A DNA stretch of 64,000 nucleotides from Rufibacter hautae (lineage in GTDB: Bacteria; Bacteroidota; Bacteroidia; Cytophagales; Hymenobacteraceae): assembly GCF_008271695.1 (NCBI RefSeq), contig NZ_VKKY01000002.1, positions 434,001 through 498,000 on the forward strand. Reading direction: 5' to 3'. Below, piece after piece: positions 18,196 through 27,162 of this stretch; the first letter of the stretch is position 1, and each line of letters begins with the position of its first letter. A program made the translations under genes and the position numbers. The notes beneath the pieces are model-generated. The model saw only the letters and a list, made by a program, of their open reading frames with translations, made no database searches and had not been told where the DNA came from.

Positions 18196-18957
18196 TTATA
18201 AGGTAAGGGCCAGCCCATCATAGGCCAGCTTCACAAAAGAAGGCAATTCTTTTTCCACCACCCGGTGAAGGCCCAGCAAATGGCTGATGTGGGTGAGGTA
18301 AGCCTGTTCAGGCGCCAACTCCTCCAAGACCGAGATCGCTTCGGAAAGGGAGTAATGGGAGATGTGCGGCTCTTTGCGAAGGGCGTTCAGCACCACTATC
18401 TTGGAACCCCTGATCTTCTCCTTCTCTGCCGCCGAGATGTGATTGGCATCTGTGATGTAGGTGAAATCCCCAATCCTGAACCCGAAGACCGGCAGCTTGT
18501 GGTGCAGTACGTTAATGGGCGTGATGGTGATGCCGTGCACTTTAAAAGGTTCGTTCTGGATAGGGTGCAACTCCACGCGGGGTACTCCGGGGTAGGTGTG
18601 ATTCGTGAAGATGTAGCTGAATTCCTGCTGCAGTTGGTTTAACACCCGCTGGTCGGCGTACAGGGGCATGTCAATGTGCTGCATGAAGTTGAAGGCCCGT
18701 ATGTCATCCAGACCGGCAGTATGGTCTTTGTGCTCATGCGTGAAAAGCACGGCATCTACCCGCTTTATGCGTTCCCTGAGCATCTGCTGCCGGAAATCGG
18801 GTCCGGTATCCACAATCAGGGCTTTTCCGTCTACCTCCACCAGGATAGAGACCCGCAGGCGCTTGTCCCTATAGTCTAAGGAACGGCAAACCTCACATTC
18901 GCAGCCAATGACGGGTACGCCCTGTGAGGTGCCAGATCCTAAGAAAGTTACTTTCAC
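18196..18957 (-). CDS. PhnP-like metallo-beta-lactamase-fold hydrolase
   Basis: This 253-residue cytosolic hydrolase has the metallo-beta-lactamase fold. The start FLGSGTSQGVPVIGCECEVC is typical of the PhnP subgroup, including the Cys pair that binds structural zinc in PhnP. The metal ligands are in FTHEHKDHTAGLDDIR near residue 75, with further His/Asp in INVLHHKLP, YITDANHIS and LTHISHLLGLH. PhnP-like enzymes are cyclic ribose-phosphate or other phosphodiesterases. The exact substrate is unknown. It overlaps the small upstream gene by 4 bases (ATGA) and is followed 2 bases later by rqcH, so an RNA- or translation-related role is conceivable. Confidence 0.9.
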   Translation of the reverse strand: MKVTFLGSGTSQGVPVIGCECEVCRSLDYRDKRLRVSILVEVDGKALIVDTGPDFRQQMLRERIKRVDAVLFTHEHKDHTAGLDDIRAFNFMQHIDMPLYADQRVLNQLQQEFSYIFTNHTYPGVPRVELHPIQNEPFKVHGITITPINVLHHKLPVFGFRIGDFTYITDANHISAAEKEKIRGSKIVVLNALRKEPHISHYSLSEAISVLEELAPEQAYLTHISHLLGLHRVVEKELPSFVKLAYDGLALTL

Positions 18958-19232
18958 GCAGAGGTTATGGTTTGGTGTTTGATGGCCAGGTACAGTTCCT
19001 GGCTTTCAGGACGCAGGCTCTCCGGGCTTAGGTCCACCGCCCGGAGAATCTCTACAAGACAATTGATTTTCCCCTCTAAAGGGAAATATTTATTCACTAC
19101 CGCTACTTTGGTGTCTTTCAAAATACAGAAACCAGATTTGAAAGTACCCTTTTCATAACGCAGCATGTACTCAGACTCGGCAAAAATATCTTCTAACCGG
19201 TTTAAAAAGGACCGGGTATACTTCAGCTGCAT
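18954..19232 (-). CDS. Conserved-looking 92-residue protein of unknown function
   Basis: I do not recognise a named family. The protein is small, soluble and well formed. It has an N-terminal helix (TRSFLNRLEDIFAESEYMLR), three short strands (FKSGFCILKDTKVAVVNKYF) and a C-terminal helical part (GKINCLVEILRAV). There is no signal peptide or membrane helix. It overlaps the PhnP-like gene by 4 bases, so it is translated and probably conserved with that gene and rqcH. It starts 27 bases after the stop of the response regulator gene's opposite end and may be the first gene of the rqcH operon. Confidence 0.75.
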   Translation of the reverse strand: MQLKYTRSFLNRLEDIFAESEYMLRYEKGTFKSGFCILKDTKVAVVNKYFPLEGKINCLVEILRAVDLSPESLRPESQELYLAIKHQTITSA

Positions 19233-19258
19233 ATGGTTTAATAAAATGTAAAGACGTC

Positions 19259-19636
19259 TTAGTGCACGTACTCCTTTACGGTCTGCACCAGCATGTCAAA
19301 GTCCAAAGGCTTTGGCAAGTATGCATTGATACCTGCTTCTTTGAATTGTTCTAATGTGTAGTTGTTCGCGTTTCCGGTCACGGCAATGATCGGAATTTTA
19401 GCGATCTGCGGATCCTGGTTCGCCCGGATCTCTCTGGTGCATTCCATCCCGTTTTTCACCGGAATGTTCAAATCCATGAGAATGGCGTCAATTTTCTGGT
19501 CCTGTACCTTCTTGAGAACTTCCCCGCCGTTTTTAGCCGACACTACCGTGTAGTTCTGCAACTCCAGTATTTTCTTCGTAAGATTCAGAATAACAGAGCT
19601 ATCCTCTGCAATCAATATGGTTTTAGAATCGGCCAT
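19259..19636 (-). CDS. Single-domain response regulator (CheY-like receiver)
   Basis: This 125-residue receiver has no output domain. The acidic pair is in ILIAEDSS near residue 10, the phosphoacceptor Asp in ILMDLNIP near 55, the conserved Thr in AVTGNAN near 88 and the Lys in YLPKPLDF near 110. It starts 2 bases after the stop of the giant hybrid kinase gene, so the two share a transcript. The receiver is the likely partner or an alternative phosphate acceptor for the kinase HPt domain. The output must lie in protein interaction or in another regulator elsewhere. Confidence 0.93.
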   Translation of the reverse strand: MADSKTILIAEDSSVILNLTKKILELQNYTVVSAKNGGEVLKKVQDQKIDAILMDLNIPVKNGMECTREIRANQDPQIAKIPIIAVTGNANNYTLEQFKEAGINAYLPKPLDFDMLVQTVKEYVH

Positions 19637-19638
19637 GG

Positions 19639-22600
19639 TTAGTTCGATAAGAGTTTATTTCGATAGTTTGCTCTAAAATTAGTAAAACTTGATTCTAAAT
19701 CAGAAAAGGTAGTCCTAACAAATGTGAATTTACCCTTTTTAATGTCATGTTCCAGTTCTTGTGCCAAACTTGAAACAGAATCCAGACCTAAAGTGGAGGC
19801 AGTTCCCTTGATTTGATGCAGTGTACTTAAAATACCTTCATAATGTTGTGCAGCCACTTCTTTTTTGGCTTCCTCTAACAATTCAGAAGTTTCCTCCTCA
19901 AATTCAACATACAGCTGCAGTGCAAAATCGTCGCCTCCAATGCTTCTGAGTTGCTCCACCACATTCATGTCCAGTGCCAGCTCGGCTCCCGTTTCAGGCT
20001 GCGGTGCCTCTGCCGCTTTTCCAGCAGGTTCGGTGCTCTTCGGACCACTGTTGCCGAACCACTTTACAATGCGGTCATGCAGGTCAGAGATCTTCACCGG
20101 TTTAGAGATATAATCATCAAGCCCCTCGTTGATGAACTTCTCCGCGTCGTCTTTCATAGAATACGCGGTCATGGCGATAATAGGCGGACAGTTGGTGCCC
20201 ATTAGCTTCTTGAGTTCATGCGTAGCGGTGACCCCATCCATTTCCGGCATCTGGATGTCCATGAAAATTAGATCGTACCGTTTCTGGGTGGCTTTTTCAA
20301 TAGCCTCATACCCATTAGAGGCCACATCGGCGTGGCAACCCATGCGCTCCAAGAGCTTAAGGGCTACTTTCTGGTTTATCTGGTTATCGTCTACCAACAG
20401 GATAACCGGCTCTGGTTCAAACTTCCCGATTTCCTCCAGCTCTTTGGAGGACTGCAGCTGCTCATGGATTTGTTTCACGTTCTCCGCTTCCTGGCACAGG
20501 ATGGTGAACCAGAAGGTACTTCCCTTGCCGGCTTCTGACTCCACGCCGATCTCTCCGCCCAATAACTCGCTCAACTGCTTGGAGATGGCCAAGCCTAAGC
20601 CGGTACCGCCAAACGTTTTGGAAGAGGAGTTGTCTAATTGGGTGAAATTGGTGAACAGCAGTCGGATATCTTCCTCGCAGATGCCTATCCCTGAGTCTTT
20701 CACCTGGAACATAAGCAAGTGGTCCTCGCCTTCACCGCCCACTCTGCTTACCTCCACCCGCACACTGCCTTCATTGGTGAACTTGATGGCATTGGATGTC
20801 AGGTTAGAGAGAATCTGCAGCAACCGGGTTTCGTCTGTGACGATGTACCGCGGCGTGTCTTCTGAGATATCATACGTGAACGAAAGATCCTTCTGGATGG
20901 CCCGGTTGGCAAACAGAGAATGGATCTTATCCAGCGAGTAAGACAAGTCAATGCCCGTCTTGTTCAACTGCAGTTTTCCGGCCTGTATTTTGGAAAGGTC
21001 CAGAATATCATTCAAGATGTCTAGCAGCGCGTTTGAGGAGGTCCGGAGCGTTTCTATGTAGTCCATCTGCTCCTCATTGGAAGCTGTGTGGTGCAGCACG
21101 TCAATCATCCCGATGATGCCGTTCATTGGGGTCCGCAGCTCATGGCTCATGTTAGCCAGGAACTGGTTTTTCACCTGAAGCGAGTTCTCCGCCAGTTCTT
21201 TCGCCCTGATGAGCTCCCGCTGGGTGTCTTTCAGTTCGGTAATGTCACGGGCGACTCCTTCAATGGCCACAGGCTCCTGGTGTTCATTGAGAACCAGGCG
21301 GGAGTTGATCAAAACCTCAATCTGCTGGTTCTGCTGGGTAAGGAAAGAGGTCTCAAAGTTCCGGACGCTTTTCTGGTCAAAAAGCATGCGCAGCAGTTCA
21401 TCGCGGTCACTTGGGTGAGCGTAAAGTTCTTCGGCATTCAAGGTCATCGCCTCGGATGGGGCAAAGCCCAACACTTCCTGCACCGATGGACTGATCAACT
21501 GGAAGGAGCCTTCCATATCTGTTTTGTAGTACAGGTCCTGGAAAGACTCAAAGATTTGCCGGAATTTCTCCTCGTTTACCGCTACCGCAAGCTGAGAAAT
21601 CTTCTTCTCCGTGATATCTAAGGCAATCGCCGATACGTCTTCAAAGCTGCCGTCTTCCAAGTAAATAGGGTTCAGCAGTACTTCTCGCCAAGCACTGGTT
21701 CCGTTAGGATGGTGCAACTCAAGCTCAAATTGCTGGGGCTGACCGGCAAAAGCTGATTCGTACTTCTCCTTGATTAATTGGAAATTCTCCTGGGTCACAT
21801 AGGCGCCTACCATCTGGTTCAGCTTCAAGCCCAAAGAAGGCATAATGCTGGTCCACGACTGGATTTCACTCTGGAAGTTCTGGTTAAAGGAAGTAAGCTG
21901 GAACTGCCGGTTAATGGACCACATCAAGTGGTTGCCGCTTTCAAAAATGGCTTTTAACCGGGCGTTTTGAATGGTAATCTGCTCTTCGTTCCGTTTCCGT
22001 TCAATCGCCAGCGCCACCTGGTTAGAGATAAAGTGTAGGATCTCAATATCCGTTTGTACGTAAGCCTCCGGGTTTTTGTAGTCGCGGACGGCAATCACCC
22101 CAATGATGCGCTCGCCAATGGAAAGCGGGGAGGAGAGCATCACTTCGGGCACCACGCCGTTCACTTCAATCTGGCCTTTCTCCACCAATTCCATAAAATC
22201 GGCTTTGGAGGCGTACAGCGGTTTGCCGGTCTTGATGATGTACTCGGTCATTCCCAGCGAGAAGGGTCTTGGAGCCGCCGGCACGTTGGAAATCTGGTCT
22301 ACATAGTACACGAAGTTGATAAGGTCTTTCTCCTCGTCAAACAGGGCGATGTAGAAGTTATGCGTCTCAATAATCTTGCTCAGCTCACGGTGGATGGCGC
22401 TGTACAAAGAGGGTAAGTCCTTGGAACTGATGGCCAAGTTCGCGATGCTGTAGTATACCTTCTGCAGACGTTCGGCCTTGATCCGGTCCGTGATATCGTG
22501 GAGGATAGCGCGGGTGGCAATGGGCTTGCCGTCCTGCCAGCTGCAGTTGATACTGCCAATCAAGTGAATCGGCTTGCCGCTCTTGGTCAAGAATACGGTT

Positions 22601-24903
22601 TCTATTTTGTTGACATCATCGCCTTTGTACAGGTTGCGGAGTTGGTAAATGAGCTTGGCCTTGTAGTACGGGTGGACAATGTCATTGAGCGTAAGGTTCT
22701 CAATATCAAAATCGTTGTAGCCGAGCTTTTCTTTCCAGGCCCGATTCACGAAGATGAATTTGTTGTCGGTAGAGATGTTTTGGATCAAGTCATGCGCATT
22801 GTCGAACAAGTCCTGGAGGCGGATTTTGTTGTCCTTGAGGGCTTCCATGGCAATCCGTTTGTCGGTCATGTCCTTGCCCACGGCCGTGATGCCCACCACG
22901 TTGCCTTCCACGTCCATCTCAAACATGATGTTCCAGCGCAAGATCTTCACCGACTGCGATTTTGTGATGAGGTCCCACTCATAGTAACTGCGCAACGACT
23001 GGTTTTGCAGTGCCTTCCTGATTTCCTGGATGCGGGTGGCCCTTTCTTTTTCCGGCACGAAGATGTCATAGTAGTTCTGGCCTACCACTTCCTCGCGTTT
23101 GTAGCCGGTATACTGCAGGAAATAGTCATTCACATACACCACGCGTAGGTCCAGGTCCATGCTCACATAAGCCAGGTTCACCTGGCTCAGGAATGACCGG
23201 AACTGGTGCATGGACTCGCGCAGCACCTCCTGCCGTCGGATGAGCGCCTGGGCCTCTTTGCGGGAGGTGATGTCGCGGAGAATGCACTGCACAAAGTTGA
23301 CGCCTTCTAGAATAATGGCGCTAAAACTGATTTCCCCGTCCACAATGCTCCCGTCTGACTTTTCAATGCGCCATTCCAGGTTGCGGGGCTGACCATCCTC
23401 CAGGGTGTTTTCAATCAACTGCAGGGACTTCTCCACGGATGAGGAATTGTCGGCCTGGAGGGCGGGCGAGAAATCAGCGATCCGTTTGCCAATGATGTCC
23501 TGTTTGTCGCAGTCCAGCAACACCGTGGCCTGGAAGTTACAATCGGCAATAAGGGTATGGTTGAGCAGGAAGATGGAATCGTTGCTGGACTCAAACAGGG
23601 TTTTGTACTTGCCTTCTGAGTAATGCAGCTCCTGACGAAGCTCAAACCGGGAGAGGTACGAACTCACCTCAAAGCCAATGTGGTTAATAAACTCGGTGAG
23701 GCTGCTGGTCATGTTCATGGCGTCATCTACCAGCAGGATAATGGTGGCCAGGTATTGCTTATCGGTGCTGATGGGCATGGCCAAAATTTCCCGCTTATTG
23801 AACAGGTGCTGGAAATTCCGGGAGATGCTGAGCAGAGACCGGTTTTTATGCTTGTTTTCTAACTGGGCTAGGAACTCGGGGTTCAAGGCCAGCACGCTTT
23901 TCTCTTTCAGCAGGTAGGACTGATCTCCTTTGTTGCAAACCAACTGCACAATACGCGTGGCCGGTTGGTAGACAAAAACGCCGCCGCCGCAGATGCTGGG
24001 CACCTGGAGAAGCTCACCCAACACCACAGATAGAATGTCCTCGGCGGTTTTCAGGTTGCTGAGCTGCGGCAGGAGCTTGGCCATGAATTCCTGCTGCTCC
24101 TGGCGCTGCCGCCCACCCTCGGTTTGTTGGCGGTTGTCTTCCATGGGTTTGGCGGTGCCCAGGATTACCTCCTGCCCAAAGTATTTTCCGCATCTGAAGG
24201 AAAGCCAAAGCGGGTAATGGGTACCGTCACTGTTTTTAAACCACCAGTCAAAGCGCTGGGTTTTCCCCTCGCAGGCCTGCAAAATCCGGGTTTTAAAAGC
24301 GATCCTTTCCGATGGATTTAAGTCAAACGCCTCAAAAACGCTTTTGCCAATCAGGTCCTGCTTCTCCACCTGGGTAATGGCAACCGTCTGCTTGTTGATG
24401 TCAATGAACATGCCCTTTTTGTCCAGGATGAACATGGGCTCGTTGCTTTCCTCAAAAATGGTGCGGTAGCTAGACTCCGTCGCGAACATGTCGCCGGCGG
24501 GCATTACCTCGGCAGAGGCCGCCCGTACCGCGATGTACAGCAACTCAAAACCTTCCTGCATCACCAGGCTGGACTTGAAATACAGCAGGTTGGTGTCCAG
24601 GAACTTGTCTTTGGGCGGGAAAAAGCCGCTGATGTTCTTGCGGGTCCGGAGGAGGCGCACGTTTCGGTCAAACTCAAACTGCTGCTTCTCATCCAGCAGC
24701 TCCTTTACATTCATGTCGGCGGGAATGTCCTTACCTTCAAAAAAGATATCTTTGGCCTGTTGGTTCGTGCTCAGGAGCGTGCCATCTGGCGTACACACAA
24801 ACATGTATTTCCGGCTGCCACTCACATGCTCCGCAAAATCAATCAAACGCGCGGCAGCTGCTTCCTGTGCTGTCCTATCTACCATGGTGTTGCTGTTTGT
24901 CAT
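19639..24903 (-). CDS. Giant cytosolic hybrid histidine kinase (PAS/GAF array, HisKA, HATPase, REC, HPt)
   Basis: This 1754-residue sensor has no membrane helix. In order I see: PAS-like about 10-130, PAS 145-270, GAF 285-430, PAS 435-560, PAS 575-700, PAS 700-820, GAF 825-985, PAS 990-1105, PAS 1115-1235, HisKA about 1245-1310 (FLANMSHELRTPMNG, His near 1254), HATPase about 1355-1475 (NLTSNAIKFTNEG, FGGTGLGLAISKQL), receiver about 1500-1620 (LIFMDIQMPEMDG) and HPt about 1655-1740 (LHQIKGTASTLG). All phosphorelay residues are present, so it can run a full internal relay. Many stacked PAS and GAF domains suggest integration of several small-molecule, redox or light cues. The glycosyltransferase gene is divergent. 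Its partner receiver follows after 2 bases. Confidence 0.95.
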   Translation of the reverse strand: MTNSNTMVDRTAQEAAAARLIDFAEHVSGSRKYMFVCTPDGTLLSTNQQAKDIFFEGKDIPADMNVKELLDEKQQFEFDRNVRLLRTRKNISGFFPPKDKFLDTNLLYFKSSLVMQEGFELLYIAVRAASAEVMPAGDMFATESSYRTIFEESNEPMFILDKKGMFIDINKQTVAITQVEKQDLIGKSVFEAFDLNPSERIAFKTRILQACEGKTQRFDWWFKNSDGTHYPLWLSFRCGKYFGQEVILGTAKPMEDNRQQTEGGRQRQEQQEFMAKLLPQLSNLKTAEDILSVVLGELLQVPSICGGGVFVYQPATRIVQLVCNKGDQSYLLKEKSVLALNPEFLAQLENKHKNRSLLSISRNFQHLFNKREILAMPISTDKQYLATIILLVDDAMNMTSSLTEFINHIGFEVSSYLSRFELRQELHYSEGKYKTLFESSNDSIFLLNHTLIADCNFQATVLLDCDKQDIIGKRIADFSPALQADNSSSVEKSLQLIENTLEDGQPRNLEWRIEKSDGSIVDGEISFSAIILEGVNFVQCILRDITSRKEAQALIRRQEVLRESMHQFRSFLSQVNLAYVSMDLDLRVVYVNDYFLQYTGYKREEVVGQNYYDIFVPEKERATRIQEIRKALQNQSLRSYYEWDLITKSQSVKILRWNIMFEMDVEGNVVGITAVGKDMTDKRIAMEALKDNKIRLQDLFDNAHDLIQNISTDNKFIFVNRAWKEKLGYNDFDIENLTLNDIVHPYYKAKLIYQLRNLYKGDDVNKIETVFLTKSGKPIHLIGSINCSWQDGKPIATRAILHDITDRIKAERLQKVYYSIANLAISSKDLPSLYSAIHRELSKIIETHNFYIALFDEEKDLINFVYYVDQISNVPAAPRPFSLGMTEYIIKTGKPLYASKADFMELVEKGQIEVNGVVPEVMLSSPLSIGERIIGVIAVRDYKNPEAYVQTDIEILHFISNQVALAIERKRNEEQITIQNARLKAIFESGNHLMWSINRQFQLTSFNQNFQSEIQSWTSIMPSLGLKLNQMVGAYVTQENFQLIKEKYESAFAGQPQQFELELHHPNGTSAWREVLLNPIYLEDGSFEDVSAIALDITEKKISQLAVAVNEEKFRQIFESFQDLYYKTDMEGSFQLISPSVQEVLGFAPSEAMTLNAEELYAHPSDRDELLRMLFDQKSVRNFETSFLTQQNQQIEVLINSRLVLNEHQEPVAIEGVARDITELKDTQRELIRAKELAENSLQVKNQFLANMSHELRTPMNGIIGMIDVLHHTASNEEQMDYIETLRTSSNALLDILNDILDLSKIQAGKLQLNKTGIDLSYSLDKIHSLFANRAIQKDLSFTYDISEDTPRYIVTDETRLLQILSNLTSNAIKFTNEGSVRVEVSRVGGEGEDHLLMFQVKDSGIGICEEDIRLLFTNFTQLDNSSSKTFGGTGLGLAISKQLSELLGGEIGVESEAGKGSTFWFTILCQEAENVKQIHEQLQSSKELEEIGKFEPEPVILLVDDNQINQKVALKLLERMGCHADVASNGYEAIEKATQKRYDLIFMDIQMPEMDGVTATHELKKLMGTNCPPIIAMTAYSMKDDAEKFINEGLDDYISKPVKISDLHDRIVKWFGNSGPKSTEPAGKAAEAPQPETGAELALDMNVVEQLRSIGGDDFALQLYVEFEEETSELLEEAKKEVAAQHYEGILSTLHQIKGTASTLGLDSVSSLAQELEHDIKKGKFTFVRTTFSDLESSFTNFRANYRNKLLSN

Positions 24904-25040
24904 CTCCGTGAATCTGCTTTGGCTTTTGGAGGCCTTTTCCTACAAGTGGCACTAAACTGGAAAAAACCTATTTTAGCAAAAATAACCTAAAAATTGGTTT
25001 TTTACACCTTAGCGCCGCGCAACCTTGCTTATACCTGCCA

Positions 25041-26123
25041 ATGGCTAAATCTATAGTTTTTACGGTCACCACCGATATTAGCCATGACCAACGCATGCTC
25101 CGGACTGCCAACTCTTTAGCATCGGCGGGATACGCGGTAACTTTGGTGGGTAGATTGCTGCCCGGTTCCATAGAATTGCCTTCGCTTCCTTTCCGAAGCC
25201 ACCGCATCAAGTGCCGGTTCCGCAAGGGACCCTTGTTTTACCTGGAGTACAATCTTCGGCTGGTGACCTGGTTTTTTTCGCACCGATATGATATTTACGG
25301 AGCCGTAGATGCCGATACCGCGTTGGCTGGGCTTGTAACTGTTGCCTGGCGCCGGAAACCCCTGGTCTATGATGCCCATGAATTGTTCCCTGAGATGCCC
25401 GAAGTGGTGAACCGACCTTTGGTGAAGAGTTTATGGGCGCTTTTGGAGAAAATAGTCTTTAAACGGGCTACACTGGCTTATACCGTCAGTGGCTCCCTGG
25501 TGACCTACTTCCAGCAGAAATACCGCGGCCCAGTGCACTTGGTCCGGAACATGCCGGTGCGGCAGCTTTCCGCCTCCTTGCCGGCCTCACCGCCTTACTT
25601 TATCTACCAGGGTGCCCTGAATGTGGGCCGGGGATTGGAGAATACCATTAGAGCCATGCAGGGGGTGCCCGCCCAACTGGTTATCTGCGGCACGGGACCG
25701 CTCATGCCCCAACTGGTAGAACTGACACGTGAACTGGAGCTTCAAAACAAAGTGATCTTCAAAGGCAACGTTCCACCCACCGACCTGTCCAGAATTACCG
25801 CAGCCGCTTGGGCCGGAATCATGCTGTTGGATAACCAGGGGCTCAGTTATTACTATTCGCTGGCTAATAAATTCTTTGACTACGTGCAGGCTGGCATTCC
25901 GCAGGTGTGCGTGCCCTTCCCGGAGTATGTGGAACTGAACGCCCACCATGAAGTGGCGCTTTTGGTGAATAACCATGTGGAGGAAGTCCGGGTGGCCCTG
26001 TTAACTTTGTTGCAAGAGGAGGAGGTTTACCAAAAGTTACAGCGAAACTGCCTGCAAGCGCGGGAGGAGTGGACCTGGGAAACTGAGGAAAAGCACCTGC
26101 TCAGCCTTTACGCCGGATTGTGA
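25041..26123 (+). CDS. Glycosyltransferase, GT-B fold (GT4-like)
   Basis: This 360-residue enzyme would transfer a sugar from a nucleotide donor to a cell-surface glycan precursor. The N-terminal domain has VTTDISHDQRMLRTANSLAS near residue 10 and PLVYDAHELFPEMPEVV near 110. The C-terminal domain shows FIYQGALNVGRGLENTI near 195, LVICGTGPLMPQL near 220 and VIFKGNVPPTDL near 245. The acceptor and the pathway are not visible, since no other polysaccharide gene is nearby. Its stop overlaps the ATG of miaA (TGATG), so the two are translationally coupled. It is divergent from the giant kinase gene. Confidence 0.9.
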   Translation: MAKSIVFTVTTDISHDQRMLRTANSLASAGYAVTLVGRLLPGSIELPSLPFRSHRIKCRFRKGPLFYLEYNLRLVTWFFSHRYDIYGAVDADTALAGLVTVAWRRKPLVYDAHELFPEMPEVVNRPLVKSLWALLEKIVFKRATLAYTVSGSLVTYFQQKYRGPVHLVRNMPVRQLSASLPASPPYFIYQGALNVGRGLENTIRAMQGVPAQLVICGTGPLMPQLVELTRELELQNKVIFKGNVPPTDLSRITAAAWAGIMLLDNQGLSYYYSLANKFFDYVQAGIPQVCVPFPEYVELNAHHEVALLVNNHVEEVRVALLTLLQEEEVYQKLQRNCLQAREEWTWETEEKHLLSLYAGL

Positions 26124-27049
26124 TGGAACAACATAGATTCTTACTAGTAGTGGTCGGGCCTACGGCCGTCGGTAAAACTGATTTCTGTGTGCAGTTGGCC
26201 CGCCACTTCCAAACCCAAATCCTGTCTATGGATTCTCGGCAGTTCTTCAAAGAATTAAGCATAGGCACGGCGAAACCCAGCCCAGAGGAGCAGGGTGGGG
26301 TAGTCCATCATTTCATCGACTCCCATTCTATTGTGGAGGAGTACAACGCGGGTGCCTTTGAAGAAGATGCGCTATATTTACTACAGAACCTATTCAAGGA
26401 ACACCAGGTAGTCATCGCCACCGGCGGATCTGGGCTCTATGTGCGGGCGCTTTGCGAAGGGTTGGATGAAATGCCTGAGATTAAACTTGGCATAAGAGAG
26501 GAACTGACAAAAAGACTAGAGGAGGAGGGACTTCCCTCGCTGGTAGAACAACTGCGCGAATTAGACCCGACGTATGCGGCACAGGTAGACGTGCAGAACC
26601 CGCAGCGGGTGGTAAGAGCCCTGGAGGTTTGCCTGAGCAGCGGCCAGCCGTATTCCTCATTCCGGACCAAAAGCAAAGAACGCAGGCGCAATTTCCAGAT
26701 CATCAAAATCGGGTTGAACCGCGACCGCCAGGAGCTCTATGACCGCATTGACCAACGCATGGACCTGATGCTGGAGCAGGGACTTTTAGACGAGGTGAAA
26801 AGCATGGTTCCGTATCGCCAGCACCAAGCCTTGCAGACCGTGGGCTATACCGAGTTGTTCTGTTTTCTAGACGGCGATTATCCCTATGAGGAAGCGGTAA
26901 GGCTGCTTAAGCGCAACAGCCGCCGCTACGCCAAACGCCAATTAACCTGGTTTACCCGCGACCCTGAAATCCAGTGGTTCCATCCAGATCAGTTCACCGA
27001 GGTGTTGGCGTACGTCCAAGATGAAATGGCCAAAGCACAAAAAGGCTAA
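26123..27049 (+). CDS. miaA: tRNA dimethylallyltransferase
   Basis: MiaA adds a dimethylallyl group to N6 of adenosine 37 in tRNAs that read UNN codons. This 308-residue copy has the P-loop GPTAVGKTDF near residue 12, the substrate Asp region SMDSRQFFKELSIGTAKP near 38, GGSGLYVRAL near 105, and the C-terminal QTVGYTELFCFLDG and RRYAKRQLTWF near 275. ATG 26123 shares its A with the preceding stop codon; a GTG one codon earlier is less likely. A 66-bp palindrome separates its stop from the convergent aldo/keto reductase gene. Confidence 0.96.
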   Translation: MEQHRFLLVVVGPTAVGKTDFCVQLARHFQTQILSMDSRQFFKELSIGTAKPSPEEQGGVVHHFIDSHSIVEEYNAGAFEEDALYLLQNLFKEHQVVIATGGSGLYVRALCEGLDEMPEIKLGIREELTKRLEEEGLPSLVEQLRELDPTYAAQVDVQNPQRVVRALEVCLSSGQPYSSFRTKSKERRRNFQIIKIGLNRDRQELYDRIDQRMDLMLEQGLLDEVKSMVPYRQHQALQTVGYTELFCFLDGDYPYEEAVRLLKRNSRRYAKRQLTWFTRDPEIQWFHPDQFTEVLAYVQDEMAKAQKG

Positions 27050-27077
27050 GGTTGCTATCCATTCATCGATTCACTAA

Positions 27078-27143
27078 AAACTAACCCATTGTGCTTTGGG
27101 GCTGTTTTCCGGAAAACGGCCCCAAAGCACAATGGGTTAGTTT
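27078..27143. repeat. Near-perfect 66-bp palindrome between miaA and the aldo/keto reductase (extreme member of the dispersed family)
   Basis: Two 33-base arms meet at 27110/27111 with no loop and one mismatch (27103/27118). The inner part GGGGCTGTTTTCC is the family core. The outer part AACTAACCCATTGTGCTTT extends the stem. The ends are flanked by A and T runs, so it could terminate transcripts from both sides. Confidence 0.9.
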
Positions 27144-27162
27144 CTTCAGCTACAAGCCGCTA

